64,000 nt of DNA from the NCBI RefSeq assembly GCF_030272615.1, contig NC_081408.1:304694950-304758949 (forward strand). The letters are read 5' to 3'. The notes under the pieces are model-generated. The model was given only the letters and a program-made list of their open reading frames with translations, was not told the DNA's origin and did not search any database. This DNA is from Cryptomeria japonica. Lineage: Eukaryota; Streptophyta; Pinopsida; Cupressales; Cupressaceae. Of the stretch, positions 43,278 through 54,854 are shown piece after piece (within the stretch, counting starts at the first letter, position 1; every line of letters begins with the position of its first letter). Made by a program: the position numbers and the translations under genes.

Positions 43278-45489
43278 ATCCCTGTATGGTATAGTGGGGT
43301 AGTTCTAGACCACGGTTCAAAGACATATTCAAATGAGTATGAATGGGGTCCAGATGTCTTATCTAGTACATCAAGTAAAGAAAATAATGAAGAACAAATA
43401 GCTATTATAGAGGAAGACTTATTTAACACAAAACAAAAGATGGAGTTACAAAGAAGATGCGAAGAACTCAGAATTTAGATAAAATAGGCATATACAAAAC
43501 AACAAAGGAAAGGGAATGACAAAGAAAAAGTAGTACCACAAGAAGTACAAACAAGGATAGATCAAGCATCTGGAAATATAATATTTTCATCAAATGAGGA
43601 ACAAGATGTATCTTTTTGTGGAAGAACCATAGAAGAATTAAGAAATAGTCAAGTAGGATTGACTATTAGTCTAGAAGAAGTTGAGTTGGAAAGGAGACAA
43701 AATATAGCAAAAGAATCCTCTTTATCATGTACACAAGTATGTCAACTCCAAAATGCAAATGAAGTCTTTGAAAATAATCAAGAAGGAATTTGTAGTATTA
43801 AACATGTGTGTGTTGATATAATCCATTCATTTAAGTGACAAATGTCAGTTGAAGAACCATTTGAATGTGAACCACAAAATACTAATATTGATTTTGTTAG
43901 AAATAATTGGGAGACGCTTGGGAGAGACAATTCTCAAAATCATTTAATCTATGACATTACCTACTCTATGCCAAATTATGATCATTATGTCATAAACTTT
44001 GAAGCACCTAATGATGAAAGTAATTGTGACTTACCCCTTCTTCATCCTGAACTAATTGATTGGGATAATTTAGAAAACCCTAAATTGGATGTCTTTTCCA
44101 ATGATCATGACTTAGTCATGTATCTTAATGTTATCAAACCCATAACACCTAAGATATATTCCATTACAGAATCAAGTAACATTTCTCGTAGTCAAGAGAA
44201 TGCCAAACTTTTCAGTCGCAAAATTGAAATAAAACAAGGAAAGAGACCTATTGTTGAAAACCATTTCATGGTAACACTAGATCAATCAAAAGGGAAAATA
44301 AAGGACGTATCTGATGGTGAAAACCTCTTTGAGGCACCAGAAGATGGAAAGTTTGACATTCTTCCTACATATTTTCAGAACAGATCTGCTATCCTGACAG
44401 AACCAACAGAAACAATAAACATTGGTACATCAAAGGACCCTAAAATACTTCATTATGCTGCCTCATTATCAGATGAAGAGAGGAAAGAATACATGGAATT
44501 ATTTAAGCAAAGACAAATATATTTTTCTTGGTCCTATGTAGACATGTCAGGACTTAATTCATATCTTATCATGCATCATCTTAATGTGGATTTAAAAGAA
44601 AAACCAGTTAAGAAAAAGCTAAGAAAGATGCATCCACACATTGCTCTTCTTGTGAAAACCGAGCTAAAGAAACTATTAGATGTGGGTTTTATACGACCCG
44701 TTTCTTATCCAGAATGGGTTTCAAGTATTGTACCAGTGCCAAAGCCAGATAAAAGCATAAGAGTCTGTACAAATTTCCAAGATCTAAATGAAGCATGTCC
44801 AAAAGATGATTTCCCATTACCGAACATTGATATAATTCTAGACTTATCAACAGGACATGAGATGTTTTCATTAATGTATGGCTTTTTGGGATATAATCAA
44901 ATAAGAATTGCACCTAAAGATCAAGAAAAGATAACTTTCACTTGTGCATGGGGAACATATTGCTGGAATGTTATGCCATTTGGGCTTAAGAATGCAGGAG
45001 AGACTTATCAAAGGGCTATGACGACAATTTTCCATGACATGATGCATACATTTATGAAAGATTATGTAGATGATATACTTGCAAAATCTCATACAAGACA
45101 AGAACATTTAAATATGTTAAGCAAGATTTTTGAAAGGCTGGAAAGATATCAGTTGAGATTAAATCCAAAGAAATGTGCATTTAGACTAACCTCTGGAAAA
45201 CTTCTTGGGTACATTATATCAGCTCGTGGAATTGAAGCAGATCCTGAAAATGTCAAAGTCATCATGGAGATGGAGTCACCTAGGAACGTAAGTCAATTGC
45301 AATCTTTACAAGGAAGATTGCAATCAATTAGGAGATTTGTCTCTCAGTTAGTAGATATATGTCGTCCATTCACCCACCTTCTACATAAGAATATTCCATT
45401 CAAATGGGATCAAATATGTGAAGAAGATTTTATGCAAATCAAAGAATATCTCATGAATCCTCCAGTACAGGTATCACCAACCAAAGGGA
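43278..45489 (+). pseudogene. pol: X reverse transcriptase, first catalytic Asp lost
   Basis: A charged linker (43278-43841) with several stops leads into a 561-codon frame (from 43842). RT lies at about residues 255-430: ELKKLLDVGFIRPV, then WVSSIVPVPKPDKSIRVC, NFQDLNEACPKDDFPLP, MYGFLGYNQIRIAP, MPFGLKNAGETYQRAM, and YVDDILAKS at residue 408. The family normally has MDGFSGYNQ; here codon 346 (TAT at 44877) puts Tyr in place of the catalytic Asp, which would inactivate the enzyme. The thumb and connection (LRLNPKKCAF, LGYIISARGIE) follow. The frame runs into the 1.5-kb insert at 45490. Confidence 0.93.
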
Positions 45490-47013
45490 TTTTGTTAAAC
45501 CATGGCGAGAGGTCCTCTTTGTTTTAATGTGCTACATTACATTGGATAGTAGATTTACTAAAGTATACAACTGCCATTTTGTATTGCTGAATCATTTTAG
45601 GCATGATGAGAAGGTTAAATTTTCTTATTTTCTGTTATGCTCGATGAATGCCACCATTAAGGCCTACAAAAAGAACCCTGTGGGGGACACTGCCATGCAT
45701 CAAGGCTTAATGGTCCTTATTTATGACCATCTCAAGGCCAATCAAATTGCCCGCCCACAACCCTTTATTGAGTCTGAGGAGGATGGGTTTGACTCTATCT
45801 TTTCAGTGGATGAGGGTTCCGACAGTGACCCTACGAGTGATTATGAGGATAGCTTGGATGTTTCAGATTTTGAAATTGGTAAGAAGAGAAAACAGATGAA
45901 AACAAGACCTTCTACTTCAAAGTGTAAAAAACCTAAAGGCAGAATCCTCCAGATTAGCTCTTCCTTGGAGGAGGAGGTCTCTGAAGACTTAGAGAAGGAG
46001 AAACCCTAGGGTTCTCTGAAAAAGAAAACTAAAGTCCACACACAAACCAGAAATAAGAATAAGAGGAAGAAGGAGAATGTGAAGGAGTCAGAGGCTCATA
46101 AGCAAGAAAGGACTTCGGAAGCTGAACAAAACCTGGAGCAAGTTACCATCGGTGAGGCTTTTAGGGTTGATGACACAACTACAGTTTGCAACACCCCTAA
46201 AAAGGAACAGGACATCTCCGGTAAGCTTGATCTTCCCCCTAACCCTCCTCCAGAGGGTATGCAAGGTTTTTTGGACACTATGGAGTGGCTTATAACTGGT
46301 TACAAGAAAGTTGTGGATGACAACAAAAAGCTCAGCCACATAATTTAGGTCCTAGAAACTATCAACACTAGGGAAGGGAAGAATATGGTTGATTACATTG
46401 AGGACCTAAAAAATACCATTGCCAAAGTTGAAAATATAAGAGATTCCTTCAACCCTAGATTTGAGAAAATAGAGAAAGACCTGAAGGAAAGGAAAACTCT
46501 TGCTGACGATTTGGATCAAACTATTTCGGGCACTGCCAGTAAAGTCAACAAAATTGAGGATTGCCTCAAGAGTATTGCAGAATAGAGTTTAAGTATCCTG
46601 AATATTTCTGCTAGCAACACTAATACTCTCATCAACAAACTGGACGAGGAGAAGGAGACCCTGGATATTGACCTTGACACAGAAGGCACAGGAGATGCTC
46701 AAGGACCCAGGACTAGAACCAGAGGCAAAAAGAAAGAAAAGAAACCTAACAAGGACCTGGATGATCTCAAAAGTTGTTGGGGACACCTATGACCAATTGG
46801 TGAAAAAGGCGGAAGACCTTCTAAAGATTATAGTTGTGTAGTGCTTTCCTAGTTTCTTTGTTGTTTCTTTCTTTTGCTGTCTTTTTGGTTTGCTGGCTTT
46901 CCTGCTAGTCATTTTGTAAGCAGGCTTTATGCTCTAGACTCTTATATGTCTTATCTTAATCTCCTGTGTTAAAGGTTTCGGGTCTTGAAAACCTATTTTT
47001 CTTAATTAATCAG
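45490..47013 (+). mobile_element. LTR-less insert with 11-bp target duplication
   Basis: AACCAAAGGGA occurs at 45479-45489 and again at 47014-47024. Joining the two sides restores the X reading frame from RT into RNase H, so 1524 bp were inserted. There are no LTRs and no inverted repeats. The long, non-5-bp duplication suggests insertion by LINE-type machinery, though the 3' end (CTTAATTAATCAG) has no poly(A). The insert holds part of an ORF2-like gene and its 3' untranslated region. Confidence 0.75.
45491..46793 (+). pseudogene. ORF2-like protein fragment in the insert
   Basis: The frame starts at the left edge (DFVKPWREVLFVLMCYI), without its own N-terminus, and runs to about 46010 before stops appear at about 46009, 46348 and 46583. 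The first 60 residues (LDSRFTKVYNCHFVLLNHFR, then FSYFLLCSMNATIKAYKK) resemble the end of the folded domain of A and B ORF2 (FLFGNLLVCSMLYFTKE; FKFGQLLVGLFFYFQG). The rest is an acidic region, a Lys-rich run (STSKCKKPKG) and Glu/Lys coiled coil (IEDLKNTIAKVENIRDSF), the same layout as ORF2. It is a third, more distant member of that protein family. Similarity is judged by eye and is weak. Confidence 0.45.
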
Positions 47014-47960
47014 AACCAAAGGGAAACCATTGTTGCTCTATATCTTAGTGACAAATGTATCATTCGGAGCTCTCCTAGCTCAACATGATGAAGAAGGAAA
47101 AGAAAGAGCAATGTATTATATCAATAGAATGCTTGTTGGCTATGAATCAAATTATTCCTCAATAGAGAAGACATGTCTAGTAGTTGTATTTGCAACTCAT
47201 AAGTTGTGACATTATATGTTGATTCATTCTGTGAAACTAATAGCAAAGATAGATCCACTAAAGTATTTGTTGAGCAAGTCAACATTGACAGGAAGACTAG
47301 CCAAATGGGTTATGATACTAAGTGAATTTGATATAGAGTATGTTGACTGAAAAGATATCAAGGGATAGGCCATTGCTAATCATTGGTTGAAGCTCCTGTA
47401 TAAAATGACATACCATTGCACATTGAATTTCCTGATGCAAATATTCTAACAGTAAGTACAAAATTTTGGGAATTGTACTTTGATGGTTCTTATACACAAT
47501 ATGGATCAGGTGCATGAATTATTTTCATCACACCTCAGGGACACACAATTCCGAAATCATATAGACTACGGTTTCCATGCACAAACAATACTGCAGAATA
47601 TGAAGCTTTGCCTATTGGGCTCAAAATGGCCATTGAATGGAATGTCAAACAATTACATGTCTATGGTGATTCATAGCTTATCATCAACCAAATAAATGAT
47701 GATTATCAAACTAAGGATGATAAACTCATGCCATACAAACAACTAGTAGAGGAGTTTAAAGAACACTTTAAAGAAATATCATTCACCCAGATTCTAAGAA
47801 ATGAGAATAAAGTAGTAGATGCAATGGCTACAATAGCATCTCTCTTTCAAAATAAGGAGAATCAACATTGTTACGAATTTCTCATGGAAGATATCTTAAC
47901 CCCTACAATTCAATCCCATCATATCTACCAAATTTCCCATATATTAGGAACCAGTCAATC
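47014..47960 (+). pseudogene. pol: X RNase H and second (archaeal-type) RNase H
   Basis: First RNase H: LLLYILVTNVSFGALLAQHD (the usual Asp of this motif reads Asn), then YYINRMLVGYESNYSSIEK and LTGRLAKWVMILSEFDIEYV, ending in stops near 47347. Second RNase H at about 47467-47850: WELYFDGSYTQYGSGA, a stop, then NTAEYEALPIGLKMAIEWNV, LHVYGDS, LIINQINDDYQTKDDK and LRNENKVVDAMATIAS. A tandem archaeal-type RNase H is the hallmark of the Tat lineage. These enzymes remove RNA from the RNA-DNA hybrid. Both are broken by stops. Confidence 0.9.
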
Positions 47961-47966
47961 CTTATA

Positions 47967-49220
47967 AGGTCAAACTTATCAGTACTTAAAAGAGAATATC
48001 CTTCCTCTTGAACTATCTCACAATCAGAAAAGGAATTTTATCTATCAGTCCTCTCGCTATACTATTATTGTAGATATCCTATATAGGCATGGTCTAGATG
48101 GTACTTTGTTGAGATGTCTTGAACAAGAAGAATCTGAGAAATTTCTTAACGAAATTCATGTAGGTATTTGTGGCACACACTCAAGTGGCTTAACACTGGC
48201 TAAGAAACTTCTTCGTATGGGTTACTATTGGCCTAATATGGAGAGAGATTCAGTCACATATGCTAGGAAATGCAAACAATGTCAGATCCATGGGAATCTC
48301 ATTCATGCACCAGCACAAGAATTATATCCTATGACAGGACCATGGCCATTTTCTCAATTGGGCCTTGATTTGGTAGGAAAGATAAATCCCTCATCTTCCA
48401 ATGGACATAAGTTTATTCTGATTGCTACTGAATATTTCACTAAATGGATTGAAGCAGTTCCTCTAACAACAGTGACATGAAAACAAATATCATCATTCAT
48501 TTTGAATTATATAATCTGTCACTATGGAGTTCCTATGATCATTATCACTGATAATGGAAGACCATTCAAAAATCAAGATGTGAAGGAGGTATGTGAACAA
48601 TTCCATATCCAACATAGGTTTTCTACTCCATATTATCCATAGGGAAATGGTCAAGCCGAGGCATCAAACAAAACTATCTTGAAAATTTTAAAGAAAACAG
48701 TCAATGAAGCTAGAAAAGATTGGCACATTCAGCTAAATCCTGCTCTATGGGCATATCGAACCAGCATCCGCACTCCAACATGGGCAACTCCATATTGTTT
48801 GGTCTATGGATCAAAAGCCATATTACCTATAGAAGTAGAGATACCTTCTCTACAAGTATCCTTGAAAGGTCTTATACCAAAAGAAGAAGAACGAGTCTCT
48901 CGACTCCAGGAACTTGAATTGATTTAGGAATGTCGCCAAAATGCAACAGATCATTTGAAAGTATATCAACAATGAATGGAAAGAAGTTATAACCACAGAG
49001 TCAAGCCATGCATTTTTCAGATTGGAGAGATATAGTTCTAAGGGAGAATCCAAGAAATCAGCGAGACCGAGAACAGAAGGGAAAATTTGAACCAAATTGA
49101 CTAGGACCTTTTGTCATAGTAGGAACATATGGATTGGGAGCATACAAGTTATCTACCCTTGAAGGTGATTGGTTTGATGAACCTATCAATTCTATTCATC
49201 TCAAGAAATTTTATGCTTGA
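47967..49220 (+). pseudogene. int: X integrase
   Basis: The zinc domain is HVGICGTH, about 29 residues, then CKQC (HHCC complete). The core has WPFSQLGLDLVG (Asp 1), then YGVPMIIITDNGRPF (Asp 2) and [14 protein letters not shown] (Glu 3), so D, D and E are all present. Then [23 protein letters not shown], and a C-terminal part (SYNHRVKPCIFQIGE) that decays to 49220. Stops at 48478, about 48641, 48926 and later. It would insert the element DNA into the genome. No chromodomain is seen, as expected for Tat. Confidence 0.92.
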
Positions 49221-51660
49221 GATATAAAGTCCTGAAAAAATCAATAAAAAGCATATAAAGTCCAGAAGAAATCAGTAAAAATCAGAAAAGTAGAAAATCC
49301 CTAAAAAGCATAAAACAAAAAAAATGAAAAAAAAAGAGAAAAGAGAGAAAAATGCAATAAATTTAGATGGTGAAAACCTGGTAAATAGGTGCTATCTAAA
49401 AAGTGAGTTCCTCCATCTATGAGATCACTTTGCGCACCTATCCACTCTATCATATCGCATATATCGCTTCCATCTATCTTAGCTTATCCATTTCATCTTT
49501 CACATCTATTGCTTTGAACCATTTCATAGGAAATATGCAGCTTACCAACAATTATCAATCTTTGACACTCTTGTCATAGTCACTATCTTAGATCTTATCA
49601 TAATCAATCAATCTGCATTTGTATCCCGCCATGGTTTGGATCTTGATCAATTCATATATCCATAATAAAGTTTTGTTTCCATTGTGGGTACAATCTTAAT
49701 TCCTTTTGCTAAGGTTATCTTTTAAATCTTTGAAAATCTAAAACATTCAAAAAATTTAGAAAAACCAAAAACACCTAGGGTTTTGAAATAGATAATGAGC
49801 AACAAAGCAATGAAGATCAAGGCATTTCATCAACAACTGAATCATGAAACTCAGAAACCAAAGAATCAACCAACAAGTAATAGAGGATTATCAAAGATCA
49901 TTCATCAAGATGATTATATCAGTTGATGACCATAAGAACATGTGAATGAAATACAAGATTCGGTGTTTATATCTTGATTTGATTGCTAATCATGTACTCT
50001 ATGCGACTCAAGGATGTCCATGACTAGAGAAGCTATGATGAGGCATGATTATTTTCTTTGATTACTGTCTATGGTTTATCTCTTATTAAGGTATGTACTT
50101 GTCTCAAGATATGATCGGAAAAAGATCAAGGAGGACATTCCAAGTCATGCATGACTTGATTCATTTTATCAAGTTGCTTGTATTAACTTTCTATATCAAA
50201 ATCCGTGTAAGAAATACTCAGGTCATCTTGAATCTTTATGTCAAGTTGTTTGTATTTTCTTACAACATTTTAAAGCTCAATGATGAAATAAAGCACTGTT
50301 ACAAGACAAGCATACGAAGAATGGCTGTATAATTTTTAGTTAGATAATTTTAGATTAGTTCATTATTCATCTGCATTATAAGCATTCATTGTCAATTGCA
50401 TTATAAGCATATCATTTCATTAAGAGATCAAAGGTCATAAATAAAGATTGAGTATGCTTGGACAAACAAAAACAATTTGCATTTGATCATCGTAGGTGCA
50501 TTCATCTTTAGAATCATTTCAAATCATTTAGTTGCATTTCAAAAATTGCATTAGTTTGCATTCAATTAAGTGCATTACATTAACCATGTAGTGTATCATC
50601 ATTATTATTTGCATTATCATTAAAAGTTCATTAAAGATCATTTAGTTGCATCTTTGCACTTAGATTAATTCATCATTATAATAATTTATCATTATAAGTT
50701 TGATTAATCATAGCATTCATAATCATCATCACTATAAAACATTTGCATTTTCATATCATTTTCATTTGCATCATTTCATTCATATCATTTAAGTTAGTAA
50801 TCATTTTCATTTACATCATTTCATTCATATCATTTAAGTTAGTAATCATTTTCATTTGCATCCATGGTCATCAAAAACAAAAATAAAAAACATTTATCAT
50901 TGCATCATATAAAGCATCATCATAATGAAGAGAAAAGATCATAACATTATCCATATAATCAATGCATATAGATCATCATCATAAAATCGAGTAACATGAA
51001 TAATAAAAGATCATCATATAGAGTCCATGTTTACATATAGATCATCATAAAAAAATAAAATTCCAAGTATACAATGATATGAGATAAAAAGTACAAAGTC
51101 GCATCAATACAAATCAAGTCAAGAATCATGACTGCCTCTCGAGCCTTTGGGTCTAACACTTGGATCACCCACAGTACCTGCACCAACATCATCATCCAAT
51201 GGAGTCATTCTTCAATTTAATATCTTCATCATTCATTCAACTATCATCTATCATGTCTTATACATGATGTATCTTTCCTGAAACTAGATGTTTTGATCAT
51301 GTATCATGTCTTTTACAGGATTTATCTTTCTTGAAACTAGACATTTTGATCATCTTTTGTCTTATCCAGGATGTGTCCTTCTTGAAACCAGACTTGATCT
51401 CAATCCAATCAATCTTGTCAATCTAATTCATCTGATCAATCTGTCATCTATTCACTCATCTATCTTTCATATAACATTCTTCTTCTATCAAGAGATCATC
51501 CATTCCTTTAATGCACAAACGATCTCTCGAGGGGGCATCATCATCAAATCAATATCCAAAAATCAGTATTTGGGGCACACAATCAGGATTTTTATCTCCA
51601 TTAGGCGCACTATCGAGACTTGATTTAATCTTTGAAACAATGTTGTCTTGACATCATTTC
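49221..51660 (+). other. X 3' non-coding region
   Basis: About 2.4 kb without a recognisable protein between integrase and the polypurine tract. It includes a run of AGTCC(A/T)GAA(G/A)AAATCA-type repeats near 49230-49290 and a two-copy repeat at about 50755-50865 (CATTTCATTCATATCATTTA). Short frames such as 51306-51623 come from repeated CTTGAAACTAGA text. Long 3' regions are common in Tat elements. Confidence 0.6.
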
Positions 51661-51674
51661 AAAGAGGGGCAAAA
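51661..51674 (+). promoter_or_regulatory. X polypurine tract
   Basis: AAAGAGGGGCAAAA directly before the 3' LTR (51675). Confidence 0.85.
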
Positions 51675-52749
51675 TGTATACACATAAAAATGGCTATGAG
51701 CAATTAAATAAATATTTTATATTTATTTAATGTTTATTCTTTTAATTAAATAGTTAATTTGAAAAGATTAATTAATTTAATTCATTTTGTGTCTTTCTAT
51801 TAATTAATTTAATTAAAATATTTTATTAATTAATTCATCTATCTTATTCCTGTAATTAATTAAATATCTAATATTTAGTTATCCCCTTCAATCAATTAAA
51901 TATCTAATATTTAACGGTTATTCTCCTATCCTATAGTCTCAAATATTAAATAATTTCTTAAATTATTTAATCCCCCTTTTCCAACTCACCTTCCATCTCC
52001 ACTTCATCTTCCCTTTGCCAACTCATCAAACATGTGGCTAAGGAAATTAATATTTCTTAAATATTAATTCATCATTTATCTTCAACCTCCAAATTTAATG
52101 ATATAATTGTGTACGTACACATATTTCATAACCTCCTTCTATATTCTGTCCAACATCCCTACATCTTAGGAAGGACTTGAGTCCACTTGTCCTCTCATGC
52201 CGAAATTTTCTTCAACCATCCCTAGATTCCCTCAGTTAGCAACCCAGTGAAGGTGAGATGAGTGACACTTGTCTTCTCCTTCCCCCTTTCTCTCAACCTT
52301 CACCTTTTCTCACAGCCATCCAAATATTTAGATCTGATCATGACCATTGATTTGGGCCACATCATCTTGTCCTCTCAAGGTCTATAAAATCAAGAGCTTT
52401 AGTTGAGAGAGAGTTAGACTTCAAGAGAATTTGCAAGCCAAACATTTGTAAAACTTATGCATCTGTGAGTTTTAATCTTGAAGCAAATAGCAATTAGCAT
52501 TTTAGCTTAATCATGTAGTATTGCATATTATAGCATTTATGAACTATCAGTTATCAGTCCATTCTTCATATGCCATCTTGGAAGCTATCAGTGCTTTGTG
52601 AGAGCACACCATCTACAACCAGGAACAGTGGAGTTAGGATACAATGAGACATAAACCATGAAGGTAATATTAGTATTTTTATTTCATATGTATTTCATGT
52701 AGTTTTATTGGTTGAGTTTGGATTTCCTGTAGCATTTCCATTGGTATTT
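51675..52749 (+). repeat. X 3' LTR, main part
   Basis: Partner of 19272-20367. G2 is inserted at 52750; the last 54 bases follow at 56473-56526 and end TTGACACA. Confidence 0.92.
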
Positions 52750-54537
52750 TGTAGTACCCCTACTCGTTTGAACTCATTAGACTCATATTTTATTATTGTT
52801 TACTTTCAGTGGATACATTACCATGATGTGTTATTCATACTCATATGACATTATTTCATGCTTTATCTAGATATGAGATGCATAATTTATTTGCAGCATT
52901 TCAGTACTTGTGATTTATGGCATTTTATGGATTATTGCTATGTACTGACACTTTACTTTATCTATGCAATGTGTAATTATATGTTGTGTGTCTACGAGTG
53001 TATTGGATGCAAGGGGACGATTTTCCTTCACTCATTTCGGTGAGACAAGGAACGTCGCGATTCTCCTTCATCTGTGTGTATGCCGTGTTTTCTATATTGT
53101 ATATATGCATGTGTGGTTCAGTGATGTAGGATTTTGCAGGTACAAGTACTGGGTAGGTACAGGGTATCGTCTCCACCTAGCTTCATAGGTCTGAGCATGC
53201 CTTATATTTTCCGATGGAAGTGGAGGAGATAGTAGTTGACCCTATTTTACTCAGTTACACTCGTGTGAGTGTCGTCAGTTGGTCGTCCTGTCAGTTTGTT
53301 CAGCTTTCGTATTTTGTCGTTTGATCTTTTTATGAGTATTTGCTTGAGGTTTGTTCAGTTTGTGTGTTTTAGTGTAATTAATTAATTAATTAAATTTATG
53401 GAGTTATCTCATAGTTGGTATTTTTGAATTATACATTTTCTGCATTGAGATTATAAATTTAGTTAATTAAAAAGAAGTTATTAAATTAAGTTGCAAGCTG
53501 CATGATATTAGAAATATATTTTATTTAAATTTTAGTGAAAAATAAATTAGATTAATTTCAATTATTGTTTCCTAGAATTTTAAATAAATAAAAGAATAAA
53601 ATAATAAATAAATAAATGAATAAAAGAATTAATTAGAATTAAAGTATTGCTTTAATTTTTTTATTTAGAAAATTAATTAATTTGCATGAGAAAAGAAAAG
53701 AATGAAAAATGATTTTTAATTATTGCATGTTAACTTATCCCTTTGTTAGAAAATTGGAAAAGAAAAGAAAATTGCTTTTATTACTAAATTTAGGTTTTTT
53801 GGGAAAAAAATATTCAACCTAGAATTTTAGTTTAAAAAGAGGAATAGGTCATTATTTTAGGATACACAGGAAATGGGTTAGGAATTTTAGGTGAACAAAT
53901 TTATTGGAAGCTTGTTGAAAAGATTAGGGCTCTTCTACAAATTTCTTCCAGGAAAGCTATACCAGGTTGGGTGGCTTCTTTTGATTGTTGTTTTAAGAAA
54001 ATAATTGTATTTCTTCTATCTTCTGAATGATTTGTGTGTTAAGATGATTGTCATATCTTGTCTGATTAATTTTGTTCTTAGCTAAAGTCCATACCTGAAG
54101 TTAATTTCTAGTTAATGAAAAGAAATTATTTCTTGAGTGTTGTGGATTAAAATTTGAGAAAATTGGGAAAATTATTATGGCAAATTTTGCCAAGATTTTA
54201 TTATGCATAGAAGTTGCAAGGTTTGCGCAGAATGGGATTTACCAGAGAAATCATTCCCTCTCATTTGTTTTGTTCCGATATTGGCTATGACAGTCTTTTA
54301 ATTATAACTCAGTGAAATTGTTATTTACTTTAGAAATAAACTAAATTATTAATTTAATTTAATGGATTATGGAAGTTTCGGGGAAATGAATTTATTTAAT
54401 TATTTATGGAAAAAGAAATTGTATTAAACTCTTGGAAAATAAATTTCATGAAAAAAAATTATTATTGAAGTTTGGAAATTATAGTTTGTATACAATTAAA
54501 AAAATAAAAAAATAAAAAAAAAAAAAAATAAACCCCT

Positions 54538-54655
54538 AGGTAGCATAAGCTACCTATGGTAGCATCTGCTATCGATGGTAGCAGTGCTACCGACAGTAGT
54601 ATATGCTACTGGCGGCAGCATGGGCTATCGTGGGTAGCACGGGCTACCATGCACG
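54538..54655. repeat. GCTACC/GGTAGC array in G2
   Basis: The shorter homologue of 5897-6197, with units such as GCTACCTATGGTAGC and GCTACCGACAGTAG; more decayed than in G1. Confidence 0.8.
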
Positions 54656-54762
54656 GTACAGGGACAGTCAAAATTCGCCCTTTTCTCGAAAATTTCACTG
54701 TATGGGCCGAATTAAAAGTTTTCGATGTTTGTGTAGAGTTTCAAGTTTATTTTTTAAATTAA

Positions 54763-54852
<90 letters not shown>
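54763..54852. repeat. (TA)n microsatellite
   Basis: About 45 TA dinucleotides. The Tyr/Ile frames on both strands are artefacts of it. Confidence 0.97.

Positions 54853-54854
<2 letters not shown>

Noticed and set aside
45490-47013. A host gene with acidic and coiled-coil regions inside X
   Set aside because: The 11-bp flanking duplication, missing N-terminus, internal stops and resemblance to ORF2 point to a retroposed element fragment.
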